A stretch of DNA of 33,911 nt from positions 15,232 through 49,142 of the forward strand of contig FR888228.1 of the NCBI GenBank assembly GCA_000431775.1. The letters are read 5' to 3'. The position numbers and the translations under genes were made by a program. The first letter of the stretch is position 1; each line of letters opens with the position of its first letter. Shown here in pieces: positions 1-7,347 of this stretch. Source of the DNA: Clostridium sp. CAG:413. GTDB taxonomy: Bacteria; Bacillota; Clostridia; Oscillospirales; Acutalibacteraceae. The notes under the pieces are model-generated. The model did no database searches and was not told the DNA's origin. It saw nothing but the letters and a program-made list of their open reading frames with translations.

Positions 1-806
1 CGTCCCCCCGCCCCCCCCGCCGCCTCGGTGCAGGGCGAGCCGTTGGGGTTCAGGGTGGCGCTCGTGATGACGTTGGCGGCCTTTACGGGGTCGAGCGTAA
101 CGCTGACCTTGAGGAATTTCTCCCTTTCGCCTCTGTCTATCGCAAGCACTCTGTGACCCGCTATCTTGCTGACAGGCTCGGAGAATTCATAATACATTGT
201 ATATACGCTCTCGGCGTTTTTATCCGCTGCGGTGACTTCTACATTGCCTATGACGGTGAAAAGGCTGCGAAGCCTGCGGCGTATATCTGCGTCGTCCGAA
301 ATATTCTCGGCAATGATGTCGAGCGCGCCTTTCAACGCGTCCTCGGCCGTGGCAACGCCTTTCTCCTCGTTTATGTATGCAGCCGCCATTTCGAGCGGAG
401 CGGGGGAATCGGCGGATTGAGCGTATATCGCCTCGGCGAGAGGCTCAAGCCCCTTTTCACGGGCAATGGAAGCCCTCGTTTTTCTCTTGGGTCTGAACGG
501 TCTGTAGATATCCTCAATCTCCGTCACGGTGGCTGCGCCGTCGAGGGCGGCGGATATCTCGTCCGTCAGCTTCTCCTGAGCGGCAATGAGATTCCTGACC
601 TCTTCACGTCTCTTTTCAAGATTTCTGAGGTATTCCAGCCTCTCGGAAAGCTCCCTTATCACCTGATCGTCGAGCGTGCCGTGGGCTTCCTTCCTGTATC
701 GCGCGATGAAGGGCACGGTGTTGCCCTCGTCGAGCAGCTTCACCGTATTCTCCACCTGCCACCTTTGCAGCTTGAATTGTGTAGTAAGTTGCTGAATTAT
801 ATCCAT
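1..806 (-). CDS. tex: Tex family RNA-binding transcriptional accessory protein (N-terminal part, cut by window edge)
   Basis: The reverse strand is open from an ATG at 806-804 to the window edge, giving 268 codons. It begins MDIIQQLTTQFKLQRWQVEN and carries the Tex N-terminal signatures VPFIARYRKEAHGTLDD (about residues 30-46), YRPFRPKRKTRASIAREKGL (about 100-120) and HRVLAIDRGEREKFLKVS (about 218-235). The family is usually 700-800 aa, so the YqgF-like, HhH and S1 domains lie outside the window. Tex proteins bind nucleic acid and affect transcription; their exact role is unsettled. AGAGGA lies 6 bases before the ATG. The gene is 12 bases downstream of dnaI in the same direction, so probably co-transcribed with it. 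The last visible residues are an odd Ala/Gly run encoded by a C-rich stretch at the very edge. Family assignment is firm; the end is not seen. Confidence 0.9.
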   Translation of the reverse strand, partial: MDIIQQLTTQFKLQRWQVENTVKLLDEGNTVPFIARYRKEAHGTLDDQVIRELSERLEYLRNLEKRREEVRNLIAAQEKLTDEISAALDGAATVTEIEDIYRPFRPKRKTRASIAREKGLEPLAEAIYAQSADSPAPLEMAAAYINEEKGVATAEDALKGALDIIAENISDDADIRRRLRSLFTVIGNVEVTAADKNAESVYTMYYEFSEPVSKIAGHRVLAIDRGEREKFLKVSVTLDPVKAANVITSATLNPNGSPCTEAAGGAGG

Positions 807-818
807 TCGTCTGTCCTC

Positions 819-1796
819 TTAATAGAATTTTTTGAGCTGTCTGATATCCTTGCCGATAAAGAGCAGCGAAACATAGCTGCCGATTATCCTCGAGGTTATC
901 CTCTGGGTATATTTCGCTTCAAGCTCCTCGCCGGTCAGATTGGTGCTGATTATGACGGGCTTGCCGAGATTTATGCGTGTATTAATAACGTTATATATAC
1001 AGGCAACGGTGAACTGAGTCGAGAATTCCGAGCCGAGATCGTCGATTATCAACAGGTCGCAGTCAAGCAGCTCTTTTTCCCTCTCGCCGCTGCCGCCGCC
1101 GAATTTCTCCCTCTCAAGTGATGAGAGCAGGTTTTGAGCCGAGCCGTAAATGACCTCGAAGCCCTTCTCGACAACGACGTTTGCAATGGCGAGCGAGAGA
1201 TGAGTTTTGCCGAGACCCGTTGCGCCGTGCATAAAGAGACTGTCGGAGCATTTGCCGAAATCGTCGGCGTAGCATCTGCAATATTCAAATATCTCTCTCA
1301 TGCGGCTTCTCGGGGATATCCCATATGTGGGGCTGACCTCGGCAGGGTAAAGCGTGAGGTCGAAGTCGGCGAATTCGCAGTTCCTGCTCGGCGATACAGC
1401 CTCAAGCTCGCTCTTGGCGACCGCTTTCAGCAGAGCCTTTCTGCATTCGCAGGATTGACCGCCGCAGAAGCCCGTATCCTCGCACTTCTTGCAGACATAG
1501 GGCGTTTCAAGGTAGTCGGCGGGGTAGCCCGAAGCCGTGAGCAGCCTGTGGATATCGTCCTGCACCGAGAGATTGAGCTTTGACAGCTCGTCTATGTATT
1601 TTGCGGCATCGCCGCCCATGCCGAGCGCCTTGACCAGGGCAAGCCCGCTTGCGGAGAGCTGCGCCTCATACTTTGCGATCTCGGGGAGCTTGGCGATGAC
1701 CTCGCTGTGGTGAGCACGCTGTATATTCTCAGCCTTCAAGCGCCTCTCCGAGAGGAGCTGCGCTGTCTTTAAGAGCGTAGATTTGCCGTAACTCAT
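819..1796 (-). CDS. dnaI: Primosomal protein DnaI, replicative helicase loader
   Basis: This is a 325-aa AAA+ ATPase of the DnaC/DnaI family, which loads the replicative helicase onto DNA at initiation. The N-terminal helical region is followed by a cysteine cluster (C102, C105, C111, C116, C118) that fits the zinc-binding segment of DnaI. Next come Walker A GATGLGKT (191-198), Walker B LLIIDD (about 248-253) and a basic TQRITSRI segment in the region of the arginine finger. Length is close to Bacillus DnaI (about 311 aa). The start overlaps the end of dnaD by 4 bases, with a GGAAG ribosome site inside dnaD, so the two are likely translationally coupled. A DnaI loader next to DnaD is typical of Firmicutes. 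IstB-like transposon ATPases share this fold, but the dnaD neighbour and the cysteine cluster make DnaI much more likely. Confidence 0.93.
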   Translation of the reverse strand: MSYGKSTLLKTAQLLSERRLKAENIQRAHHSEVIAKLPEIAKYEAQLSASGLALVKALGMGGDAAKYIDELSKLNLSVQDDIHRLLTASGYPADYLETPYVCKKCEDTGFCGGQSCECRKALLKAVAKSELEAVSPSRNCEFADFDLTLYPAEVSPTYGISPRSRMREIFEYCRCYADDFGKCSDSLFMHGATGLGKTHLSLAIANVVVEKGFEVIYGSAQNLLSSLEREKFGGGSGEREKELLDCDLLIIDDLGSEFSTQFTVACIYNVINTRINLGKPVIISTNLTGEELEAKYTQRITSRIIGSYVSLLFIGKDIRQLKKFY

Positions 1797-2821
1797 TGCT
1801 TATTCTTCCTTTCGTATTTCAGCGGTGCATGGACTGAGCGTTCGTTGAATTTGCCGAGGTCATATGAAGCCTCGGCTGCGGGGGCAGTGCTTTTTTTGAC
1901 TCTCTGCGGAGTTTTTGAATTCTTATGCTGCTCGGCGTATGCCGCAACGTCGGCGGGGTTTCTGCACCCGCTTTTGTGCCAATTCATCAGCACCTTATCC
2001 ATATATGCGAGGCTCAGCTTGCTTATGTTATCCATCATTTCGTCGTAAGCGAGCAGTATCATATCGGGCGTGAAATGCCATTCCTCGCTCCAGCGGCGCA
2101 GGTATTCCGACTGCTTTGCCGTCGGGCGGGAGGAGGCTATTCCGGCGTATGCCGCAAACTGCCGCCAGAGGCGGTTCACTGTGCCGAGGGCTTCTATCTG
2201 CTCGGCGGCCTTGATTATCGTGTCTATCTCACGGTTGCCCCAGTCGCGGCCTATCGCCTCGATATAGGCGTAATTCACCTTGCCTATTGATACGCAGTAG
2301 TCCAGCAGCATGAATATCACCTCGGCGGGCAGGCCGTAGTGGTCGTGGAGCAGCAGCAGGGTGCATTGCCCGTCGTAGCCTATGGTCTTGCCGAGCTTTT
2401 GCTGCGCTTCGTTAAAGAGATGACCTATCTCGGGCGACTCGTCTACCCTCACCGCTATCTCGGCGCTTGTGGGCTTCGACGGCGCGACGGCTTCAATGCG
2501 GGCAGGCTTTTTTTGCGGCTGCACGGGCGCGGGAGTCGGAACCGGAGCTGGGGATGCCGCTGCGGTCGGCTTCGGTTCTTCACCGTCGGTGAGCAGCACT
2601 CCGCAGTTTTGCCAATACTGCAAATAATCCTGTGCGTCGGCGGGGTCCATCTTTAATGCGGCGCACATGGCAGCGATATCCGGCGCGTCGGGCGAATTTC
2701 GCAATATCCAGAGCAGCACCTTGAGCTGGTCGCCGTTCGCTATTCTGATATGTTTGTCGACTATATCCGTCGGCACGGCGAATATAGACCTGAACTGCAT
2801 AGGGTTTACCGAGTAATTCAT
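1793..2821 (-). CDS. dnaD: DnaD-domain replication initiation protein
   Basis: This 342-aa protein has the layout of clostridial DnaD/DnaB-type primosome proteins. A winged-helix N-terminal part (about 1-80, including DQLKVLLWILRNSPD) is followed by a Pro/Ala-rich linker (about 85-115). Two tandem DnaD C-terminal repeats come next (about 130-210 with YGLPAEVIFMLLDYC, and about 215-300 with WHFTPDMILLAYDEM). A basic tail closes the protein. DnaD remodels DnaA-bound origin DNA and recruits the helicase loader. It is the first gene of dnaD-dnaI-tex and overlaps dnaI by 4 bases. A CGGAG ribosome site precedes the ATG. The two-repeat form is larger than Bacillus DnaD (about 230 aa) and resembles DnaB/DnaD proteins seen in Clostridia and phages. 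The immediate dnaI partner supports a chromosomal primosome role. Confidence 0.9.
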   Translation of the reverse strand: MNYSVNPMQFRSIFAVPTDIVDKHIRIANGDQLKVLLWILRNSPDAPDIAAMCAALKMDPADAQDYLQYWQNCGVLLTDGEEPKPTAAASPAPVPTPAPVQPQKKPARIEAVAPSKPTSAEIAVRVDESPEIGHLFNEAQQKLGKTIGYDGQCTLLLLHDHYGLPAEVIFMLLDYCVSIGKVNYAYIEAIGRDWGNREIDTIIKAAEQIEALGTVNRLWRQFAAYAGIASSRPTAKQSEYLRRWSEEWHFTPDMILLAYDEMMDNISKLSLAYMDKVLMNWHKSGCRNPADVAAYAEQHKNSKTPQRVKKSTAPAAEASYDLGKFNERSVHAPLKYERKNKQ

Positions 2822-2854
2822 TATTACACTCCGTTTTATCTGATAATAAAATCA

Positions 2855-2884
2855 ATTATACACAATTCCGACGAAAAATGAAAC
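2855..2884 (-). promoter_or_regulatory. Possible promoter for dnaD-dnaI-tex
   Basis: On the minus strand a perfect TATAAT (2860-2855) lies 34 bases upstream of the dnaD start. The -35 position at 17-base spacing reads TTTCAT and at 18-base spacing GTTTCA, both poor matches. The -10 is good, but the overall call is weak. No other better promoter was seen in the 225-base gap between rpmB and dnaD. Confidence 0.4.
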
Positions 2885-3000
2885 AGATTTTTCTCAAAAA
2901 AATAAGATTTGGCGGCGACGATATATATAATGTAATAATACGCAAGCTGTTGTGTATCGGGGCGGCATGCGGCACAAGCCGCTCGGCAAAAGCAACAAAG

Positions 3001-3030
3001 AAAAAGAGACCGCCGAAAAGGCAGTCTCTT
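3001..3030 (-). terminator. Rho-independent terminator of rpmB
   Basis: Read on the minus strand, AGAGACTGCC (3029-3020) pairs with GGCGGTCTCT (3014-3005) over 10 pairs with one G-U, closing a 5-base loop. A T run (TTTTTC) follows. It sits 17 bases after the rpmB stop and isolates rpmB from dnaD. Confidence 0.88.
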
Positions 3031-3046
3031 AATCATGCGTTTTTAA

Positions 3047-3235
3047 TCAAACGGCTCTTGTAACCTTACCGGAGCGAAGGCAACGGGTGCAAGCGTAAAC
3101 TCTCTTGGGAGTTCCGTTGATAACTGCCTTAACTCTCTTTACGTTGGGCTTCCAGGTTCTGTTGGAACGTCTGTGAGAATGGGAAACCTTAATGCCGAAG
3201 GACACATCTTTACCGCAGAAATCGCATTTTGCCAT
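3047..3235 (-). CDS. rpmB: Large ribosomal subunit protein bL28
   Basis: The 62-aa product begins MAKCDFCGKDVSFGIKVSHS and ends TRCLRSGKVTRAV, which is bL28. Four cysteines (C4, C7, C49, C52) form the zinc-ribbon type of this protein, so this is the zinc-containing C+ form. An AAGGAGGTG ribosome site lies just upstream of the ATG at 3235. The gene stands alone as a transcription unit, with its own strong promoter (3271-3299) and its own terminator (3001-3030). Length is exactly that expected of the family. Confidence 0.98.
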   Translation of the reverse strand: MAKCDFCGKDVSFGIKVSHSHRRSNRTWKPNVKRVKAVINGTPKRVYACTRCLRSGKVTRAV

Positions 3236-3270
3236 GTGTCACACCTCCTTGTTACTCATTAACAGATGAT

Positions 3271-3299
3271 ATATTAGCAGGTTTTCACGCAAATTGCAA
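3271..3299 (-). promoter_or_regulatory. Promoter of rpmB
   Basis: On the minus strand TTGCAA (3299-3294) is followed after exactly 17 bases by TAATAT (3276-3271). A TGC triplet immediately before the -10 gives an extended -10 element. The rpmB start is 35 bases further on. Confidence 0.85.
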
Positions 3300-3357
3300 G
3301 TATTTTTTTATATTTTTAAAAACTTCTCGAAAAAATAAAAAAATTTTAAAATAACTC

Positions 3358-3386
3358 TTGCTTTTTTTTGCGTTTTGTTATACAAT
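3358..3386 (+). promoter_or_regulatory. Promoter of recA operon
   Basis: TTGCTT (3358-3363) is followed after 17 bases by TACAAT (3381-3386). It lies about 45 bases upstream of the recA start codon. The upstream region (3300-3350) is rich in A and T runs that could act as an UP element. A candidate LexA site begins right after the -10. Confidence 0.8.
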
Positions 3387-3392
3387 ACCGAT

Positions 3393-3406
3393 AGAACATT
3401 TGTTTG
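3393..3406 (+). promoter_or_regulatory. Candidate LexA (SOS) operator of recA
   Basis: AGAACATTTGTTTG resembles the Gram-positive LexA box CGAACRNRYGTTYC. The GAAC and GTTT half-sites are kept with 4-base spacing; the outer bases and one inner purine do not match. It covers the expected transcription start, 7 bases after the -10, where a bound repressor would block initiation. SOS control of recA is well known in Firmicutes. The site itself is a pattern match only, and lexA is not in the window. Confidence 0.6.
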
Positions 3407-3430
3407 ATTACTGTTTTTGGAGGTCATAAG

Positions 3431-4540
3431 ATGGCGGATAAAAAGAAAGCACTCGAAACAGCGCTTGCACAGATAGAGAAGGCCTACGGCAAGGGGACTA
3501 TAATGCGTTTGGGCGAGAACAGCGGCATGAACGTGGAGGCTATCTCCACAGGCTCCGTTTCTCTCGACGTTGCCACCGGTATCGGCGGTCTGCCCAAGGG
3601 CAGGATAATCGAGATATACGGCCCCGAGTCCTCAGGTAAGACCACTCTCGCGCTGACCGTCATCGCTCAGGCTCAAAAGAACGGCGGCGAGGCCGCTTTC
3701 ATCGACGCCGAGCACGCCCTTGACCCCACCTATGCCTCAAATCTCGGCGTTGACGTTGACGCTTTGCTCGTCTCTCAGCCGGATAACGGTGAGCAGGCTC
3801 TTGAGATAGCCGAGGCTCTCGTGCGCTCGGGCGCCCTTGACGTGGTCGTTATCGACTCCGTTGCGGCCCTTGTTCCCCGCTCTGAGATAGAGGGCGAGAT
3901 GGGTGATTCCCACGTCGGCGCTCACGCAAGGCTCATGTCGCAGGCTCTCAGAAAGATAGCCGGCGCTGTCGCAAAGTCAAATACGATAATCATATTTATA
4001 AATCAGCTCCGTGAGAAGGTTGGCGTTGTCTACGGCAACCCCGAGGTCACCACCGGCGGCAGAGCGCTCAAATTCTACGCCACGATGCGAATCGACGTCC
4101 GCCGTATAGAAGCTATCAAGGCTCCCGGCAACGAGGTCGTCGGCAACAGGACAAGATGCAAGATAGTCAAGAATAAGGTCGCACCCCCGTTCAAAGAGGC
4201 GGAGTTCGACATCATGTACGGCAGAGGAATCTCCAAAGAGGGCGAGATAGTCGACCTCGGCGTTAAATATAATATCATTCAGAAGAGCGGCGCATGGTTC
4301 TCCTACGGCGATATGCGTCTCGGTCAGGGCAGGGATAACGTAAGGGAGCTTATCGCTTCGTCGCCCGAGCTTGCCGAGGAGCTTGAGAAGAAGATACTTG
4401 CCGCGATGAAAGAGAGTAGCGAGAGCGCCAAGGCTAAGAAGTCAAAGGCAGCGCCCATTGCTGCGCCTCCCGCTCCCGAGCCGACCACCAAGGCGGGCGC
4501 AAGGGCCAAGCTTGACATAGTCGTTGACGATGAAGATTAA
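3431..4540 (+). CDS. recA: Recombinase RecA
   Basis: This RecA of 369 aa catalyses homologous pairing and strand exchange on single-stranded DNA and stimulates LexA self-cleavage. It shows Walker A GPESSGKT (64-71), a Walker B stretch [10 protein letters not shown] (about 137-146), the [11 protein letters not shown] region (L1-flanking) and loop 2 around [15 protein letters not shown]. The C-terminal tail is Ala/Pro/Lys-rich and ends in acidic residues, as usual. The start chosen is ATG 3431, because GGAGG at 3419-3423 is correctly spaced; an upstream in-frame start at 3404 would put this ribosome site inside the gene. recX overlaps its 3' end, forming recA-recX-rimO-pgsA. Confidence 0.98.
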   Translation: MADKKKALETALAQIEKAYGKGTIMRLGENSGMNVEAISTGSVSLDVATGIGGLPKGRIIEIYGPESSGKTTLALTVIAQAQKNGGEAAFIDAEHALDPTYASNLGVDVDALLVSQPDNGEQALEIAEALVRSGALDVVVIDSVAALVPRSEIEGEMGDSHVGAHARLMSQALRKIAGAVAKSNTIIIFINQLREKVGVVYGNPEVTTGGRALKFYATMRIDVRRIEAIKAPGNEVVGNRTRCKIVKNKVAPPFKEAEFDIMYGRGISKEGEIVDLGVKYNIIQKSGAWFSYGDMRLGQGRDNVRELIASSPELAEELEKKILAAMKESSESAKAKKSKAAPIAAPPAPEPTTKAGARAKLDIVVDDED

Positions 4541-5159
4541 GGCCGAAAGAGGAAAAGCAAATAAGATACATATACTCTGCGACGGGGAATACACCTATAC
4601 GGTGGATGCGGATTTTTGGTATTCCTGCCCGTATCGCTCCGTGCAGAGTATTGACGATGAGCAGGAGCTGGCGGAGTTCAACTTTTCCGTCGGCTCTCGC
4701 TGTGCGTTCAACGCGGGGCTGCGCCTGCTCGGCTACGGCGACCACAGCAAAAAGGAGCTGACAAGGCGGCTCGTTCAAAAAGGTCATTCAAAGGAATGCG
4801 CCGAAGCGGCTGCCGACAGGCTCGAGGAGCTTGGGTATATCGACGATGAACGCTGCGCCGAGAATTTGGCGAGAACTTTGTCGGAGCGTAAGGGGATGAG
4901 CGCAAAAAGAGTCGCCTGTGAGCTTATCCGCAAGGGGATACCGAGAGAAATTGCCGATAATGCCGCCTCGGGGCTTGACTTTGACCCGATTTTGCGTATT
5001 ATAGAGTTATTGAATACTAAATATTCCCGCAGCCTGTCGGACGAAAAGGGGGTGAAGCGCACCATTGCCTCGCTTCAGCGCCTCGGCTACGGCTGGTCGG
5101 ATATCAAAAGCGCTCTGCGGCAAGCGGAGCTTGAAACGGAGGACTTTGACGATGTATAA
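4530..5159 (+). CDS. recX: Regulatory protein RecX
   Basis: The product is 209 aa from ATG 4530. It has the three-helix repeat pattern of RecX, with cores around [39 protein letters not shown] and [14 protein letters not shown]. RecX binds RecA filaments and limits their activity. The ATG lies within the last codons of recA (11-base overlap), which suggests translational coupling and fixed stoichiometry. A TTG two codons earlier (4524) is an alternative start. Length is similar to other Gram-positive RecX proteins (200-270 aa). The gene overlaps rimO by 8 bases. The N-terminal 60 residues are less typical, but placement directly after recA makes the call secure. Confidence 0.92.
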   Translation: MKIKAERGKANKIHILCDGEYTYTVDADFWYSCPYRSVQSIDDEQELAEFNFSVGSRCAFNAGLRLLGYGDHSKKELTRRLVQKGHSKECAEAAADRLEELGYIDDERCAENLARTLSERKGMSAKRVACELIRKGIPREIADNAASGLDFDPILRIIELLNTKYSRSLSDEKGVKRTIASLQRLGYGWSDIKSALRQAELETEDFDDV

Positions 5160-6480
5160 GGTAGGTATGATATCCCTCGGCTGCCCCAAAAATCAGGTGG
5201 ATGCCGAGAGAATGCTGGCGAAGCTCGACGCCGCCGAATTTGAGGTGTGCGACTGCTACGACGGCGTGGACGCCGTTATTGTCAATACCTGCGGCTTCAT
5301 CGACGCCGCCAAGGAGGAGGCTATCGAGAATATCCTCGATATGGCTCAGCTAAAATCCGAGGGCACGGTAGGCAAAATTATCGTCACAGGCTGCCTCGCT
5401 CAGCGTTATAAGGACGAGATTTTCTCCGAGATGCCCGAGGTGGACGCCGTTATCGGCATCGGTGCGAACGACGATATCGCCGAGATAGTCAAGTCCGTTA
5501 TCGAGGGCAAGCGGGAGTACCGTATGCCCGAGAACTGCTGCCTGCCGCTCACGGGCGAGAGGCTGCTGACTACGCCCGAGTATTGGTCGTATCTCAAGAT
5601 AGCCGACGGCTGCTCCAACCGCTGCACCTACTGCGCCATTCCCTCTATAAGGGGCGATTACCGCAGCGTTGAGTTTGAAACGCTTATCGAGGAGGCGAAG
5701 CAGCTTGCCGCCGCGGGCACCAAGGAGCTTATCCTTATCGCACAGGATACCACCAACTACGGCAAGGATCTCTACGGCAAGATCCGTCTGCCCGAGTTGC
5801 TCGACGCCCTTTGCGAAATCGATGACATCGAGTGGATACGTATGCTCTACTGCTATCCGGATAAAATAACCGATGAGCTGCTTGAGACTATGGCTCGTCA
5901 GCCCAAGGTGCTCAATTATATCGACCTGCCGTTACAGCATTCAAACGACCGCATCCTCAAGGCAATGAACCGCAGAGGCAACGGCGAATTCCTGCGCGAG
6001 GTCATTGCGAAAATTAGAAAAGCGCTGCCCGACGCGGTTATCAGGACTACGTTTATCGTCGGCTTCCCGGGCGAAGGAGAGAAGGAATTTGAGGATCTCG
6101 CCGAATTCGTCAATGAGATAGAATTCGACCGCCTCGGCTGCTTTGCGTTCTCACCGCAGGAGGGCACGCCCGCCTTCGATATGCCCGATCAGGTCGAGGA
6201 GGACGTCAAGACCCGCAGGGGCGAGATAATCATGCAGGATCAGCTTGAGATAGTCACGCTCAAGAATAAGAGCAGGGTGGGCAAGACCTACCGCGTGCTT
6301 GTTGAGAATTACGACGGCTACGCCGACTGCTACAAGGGCAGGACATATATGGACGCCCCCGAGATAGACGGCACGGTTTCTTTCACCACCGATAAGGATT
6401 ATGAGAACGGCGACTTTGCCGAGGTCGAGATAATCGGCGTCAACGACTACGATCTTATAGGAAGAGATATTTCCGAATAA
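5152..6480 (+). CDS. rimO: Ribosomal protein uS12 methylthiotransferase RimO
   Basis: This 442-aa radical SAM methylthiotransferase modifies a conserved aspartate of ribosomal protein uS12. The N-terminal MTTase domain begins [20 protein letters not shown] and holds cluster cysteines C11, C47 and C81. The radical SAM motif DGCSNRCTYC gives C154, C158 and C161. A TRAM domain occupies the last 65 or so residues. The CPKNQVD signature separates RimO from MiaB, whose counterpart in this window reads YGCQGNVAD. ATG 5152 is chosen because it matches the family N-terminus and GGAGG lies at 5139-5143; an in-frame ATG at 5065 would extend 87 bases into recX. It is translated from within the end of recX. 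Confidence 0.96.
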   Translation: MYKVGMISLGCPKNQVDAERMLAKLDAAEFEVCDCYDGVDAVIVNTCGFIDAAKEEAIENILDMAQLKSEGTVGKIIVTGCLAQRYKDEIFSEMPEVDAVIGIGANDDIAEIVKSVIEGKREYRMPENCCLPLTGERLLTTPEYWSYLKIADGCSNRCTYCAIPSIRGDYRSVEFETLIEEAKQLAAAGTKELILIAQDTTNYGKDLYGKIRLPELLDALCEIDDIEWIRMLYCYPDKITDELLETMARQPKVLNYIDLPLQHSNDRILKAMNRRGNGEFLREVIAKIRKALPDAVIRTTFIVGFPGEGEKEFEDLAEFVNEIEFDRLGCFAFSPQEGTPAFDMPDQVEEDVKTRRGEIIMQDQLEIVTLKNKSRVGKTYRVLVENYDGYADCYKGRTYMDAPEIDGTVSFTTDKDYENGDFAEVEIIGVNDYDLIGRDISE

Positions 6481-6490
6481 AGGAGACACG

Positions 6491-7057
6491 ATGAATTTAC
6501 CCAATAAACTTACCGTGGTGAGGATAGTTCTGACCCCGTTTTTCCTCGCCGCAATGCTTCTGAAATTAAATTACAATATCAATTATCTTATCGCCGCCGT
6601 CATATTTATCGCCGCTTCGGTGACGGATTTCCTTGACGGCAGGATAGCCCGCAAAAACGGCATTGTTACCACCTTCGGCAAGCTTTGCGACCCGCTGGCG
6701 GATAAAATGCTCACCACCGCTGCGCTGCTTGCGTTCATGCAGCTCGGCGTGTGCAACATTTGGATAGTTATGACAGTGCTCACCCGTGAGTTCCTTATCA
6801 CCTCGTTCCGCCTCGTTGCGGCGGCTCAGGGTGTGGTGATAGCCGCGGGCAAGGCGGGCAAGCTCAAGACGGCGAGCCAGATGATATTCTCGATAATTAT
6901 AATGTTTCTGCTTTTCTTTGCCGACATTTTGGGCATTGAGCAGGAGACCGTTTCGCTTATCTCAAATATCCTGCTCGGCATCACTGCCGCTCTTGCGGTG
7001 ATTTCCGGAGTGAAATATATCATCGACGGTAAAAAAGTGATTGACTTTTCCAAGTGA
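6491..7057 (+). CDS. pgsA: CDP-diacylglycerol--glycerol-3-phosphate 3-phosphatidyltransferase
   Basis: The 188-aa membrane protein makes phosphatidylglycerol phosphate from CDP-diacylglycerol and glycerol 3-phosphate, the first committed step to phosphatidylglycerol and cardiolipin. The full CDP-alcohol phosphatidyltransferase motif is present: D46, D49-G50, A53-R54, G63, D67 and D71, with exact family spacing. Hydrophobic segments lie around residues 10-24, 32-46, 74-90, 120-140 and 155-175. Length matches Bacillus PgsA (about 193 aa). AGGAGA precedes the ATG, 10 bases after rimO. It is the last gene of the recA operon, and its final codons contain the promoter for the next transcript. pgsA near recA is a conserved Firmicute arrangement. 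Confidence 0.95.
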   Translation: MNLPNKLTVVRIVLTPFFLAAMLLKLNYNINYLIAAVIFIAASVTDFLDGRIARKNGIVTTFGKLCDPLADKMLTTAALLAFMQLGVCNIWIVMTVLTREFLITSFRLVAAAQGVVIAAGKAGKLKTASQMIFSIIIMFLLFFADILGIEQETVSLISNILLGITAALAVISGVKYIIDGKKVIDFSK

Positions 7058-7069
7058 ATCGCATATAAT
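7041..7069 (+). promoter_or_regulatory. Promoter of the T-box cysE-cysS transcript
   Basis: TTGACT (7041-7046), 17 bases and TATAAT (7064-7069) make one of the best consensus promoters in the window. The -35 lies within the last codons of pgsA. Transcription would start near 7076, leaving a leader of about 270 bases before cysE. Confidence 0.85.
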
Positions 7070-7089
7070 GCAGTATATAGTGTCAAATG

Positions 7090-7335
7090 CGATCGTCGGG
7101 TAGAGTAACCGGGGAGCAAAACGCATCAGAGAGAGGGTCGGCAGCTGTAAAGACCCTTTGCGTTGACCTTTGGTGAAGTGCGCCATGGCGGCACGCGGGG
7201 GGAAGCTCAGTATCCCTGTGCGTATGGGCTGCGTTAAAGCCCTAAGGGTTGATTGCCCGGAGTTATAAACAGGAGTGGAACCGCGTCTATTTACGCCTCC
7301 GTAGTCGTTAAGACTGCGGAGCTTTTTATTTTTTC
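7090..7335 (+). ncRNA. T-box riboswitch, tRNA-Cys type
   Basis: The leader shows T-box parts in order. A stem I 5' strand with AGAGTAACC lies near 7101-7110. An apical arm GGGTC/GACCC closes around GGCAGCTGTAAA (about 7136-7156). The returning strand has GGTGAAGTGC (7172-7181), with TGC (Cys) at 7179-7181 as candidate specifier. The T-box sequence is AGGAGTGGAACCGCG (7271-7285), followed by a terminator. The TGGA bulge (7276-7279) would pair with a tRNA ending UCCA, which fits the U73 discriminator of tRNA-Cys. Uncharged tRNA-Cys should stabilise the antiterminator and switch on cysE-cysS. The specifier register was read by eye; GTG one base earlier would be the alternative, but the downstream genes and the discriminator match favour cysteine. 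Confidence 0.93.
7297..7334 (+). terminator. T-box regulated terminator
   Basis: CTCCGTAGTC (7297-7306) pairs with GACTGCGGAG (7312-7321) over 10 pairs with one T-G, followed by CTTTTTATTTTTT. The cysE ribosome site starts right after the T run. It competes with the T-box antiterminator at 7271-7285. Confidence 0.92.
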
Positions 7336-7347
7336 GGAGGTAATGTT

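Noticed and set aside
153..1121. 322-residue plus-strand open frame across tex and dnaI
   Set aside because: It is antisense to two clear genes on the minus strand, has no ribosome site and its protein has no recognisable domain. GC-biased codon use produces such frames.
7058..7347. Small protein gene in the gap between pgsA and cysE
   Set aside because: The whole stretch is explained by the T-box leader and its terminator; no start with a ribosome site leads into a plausible frame.
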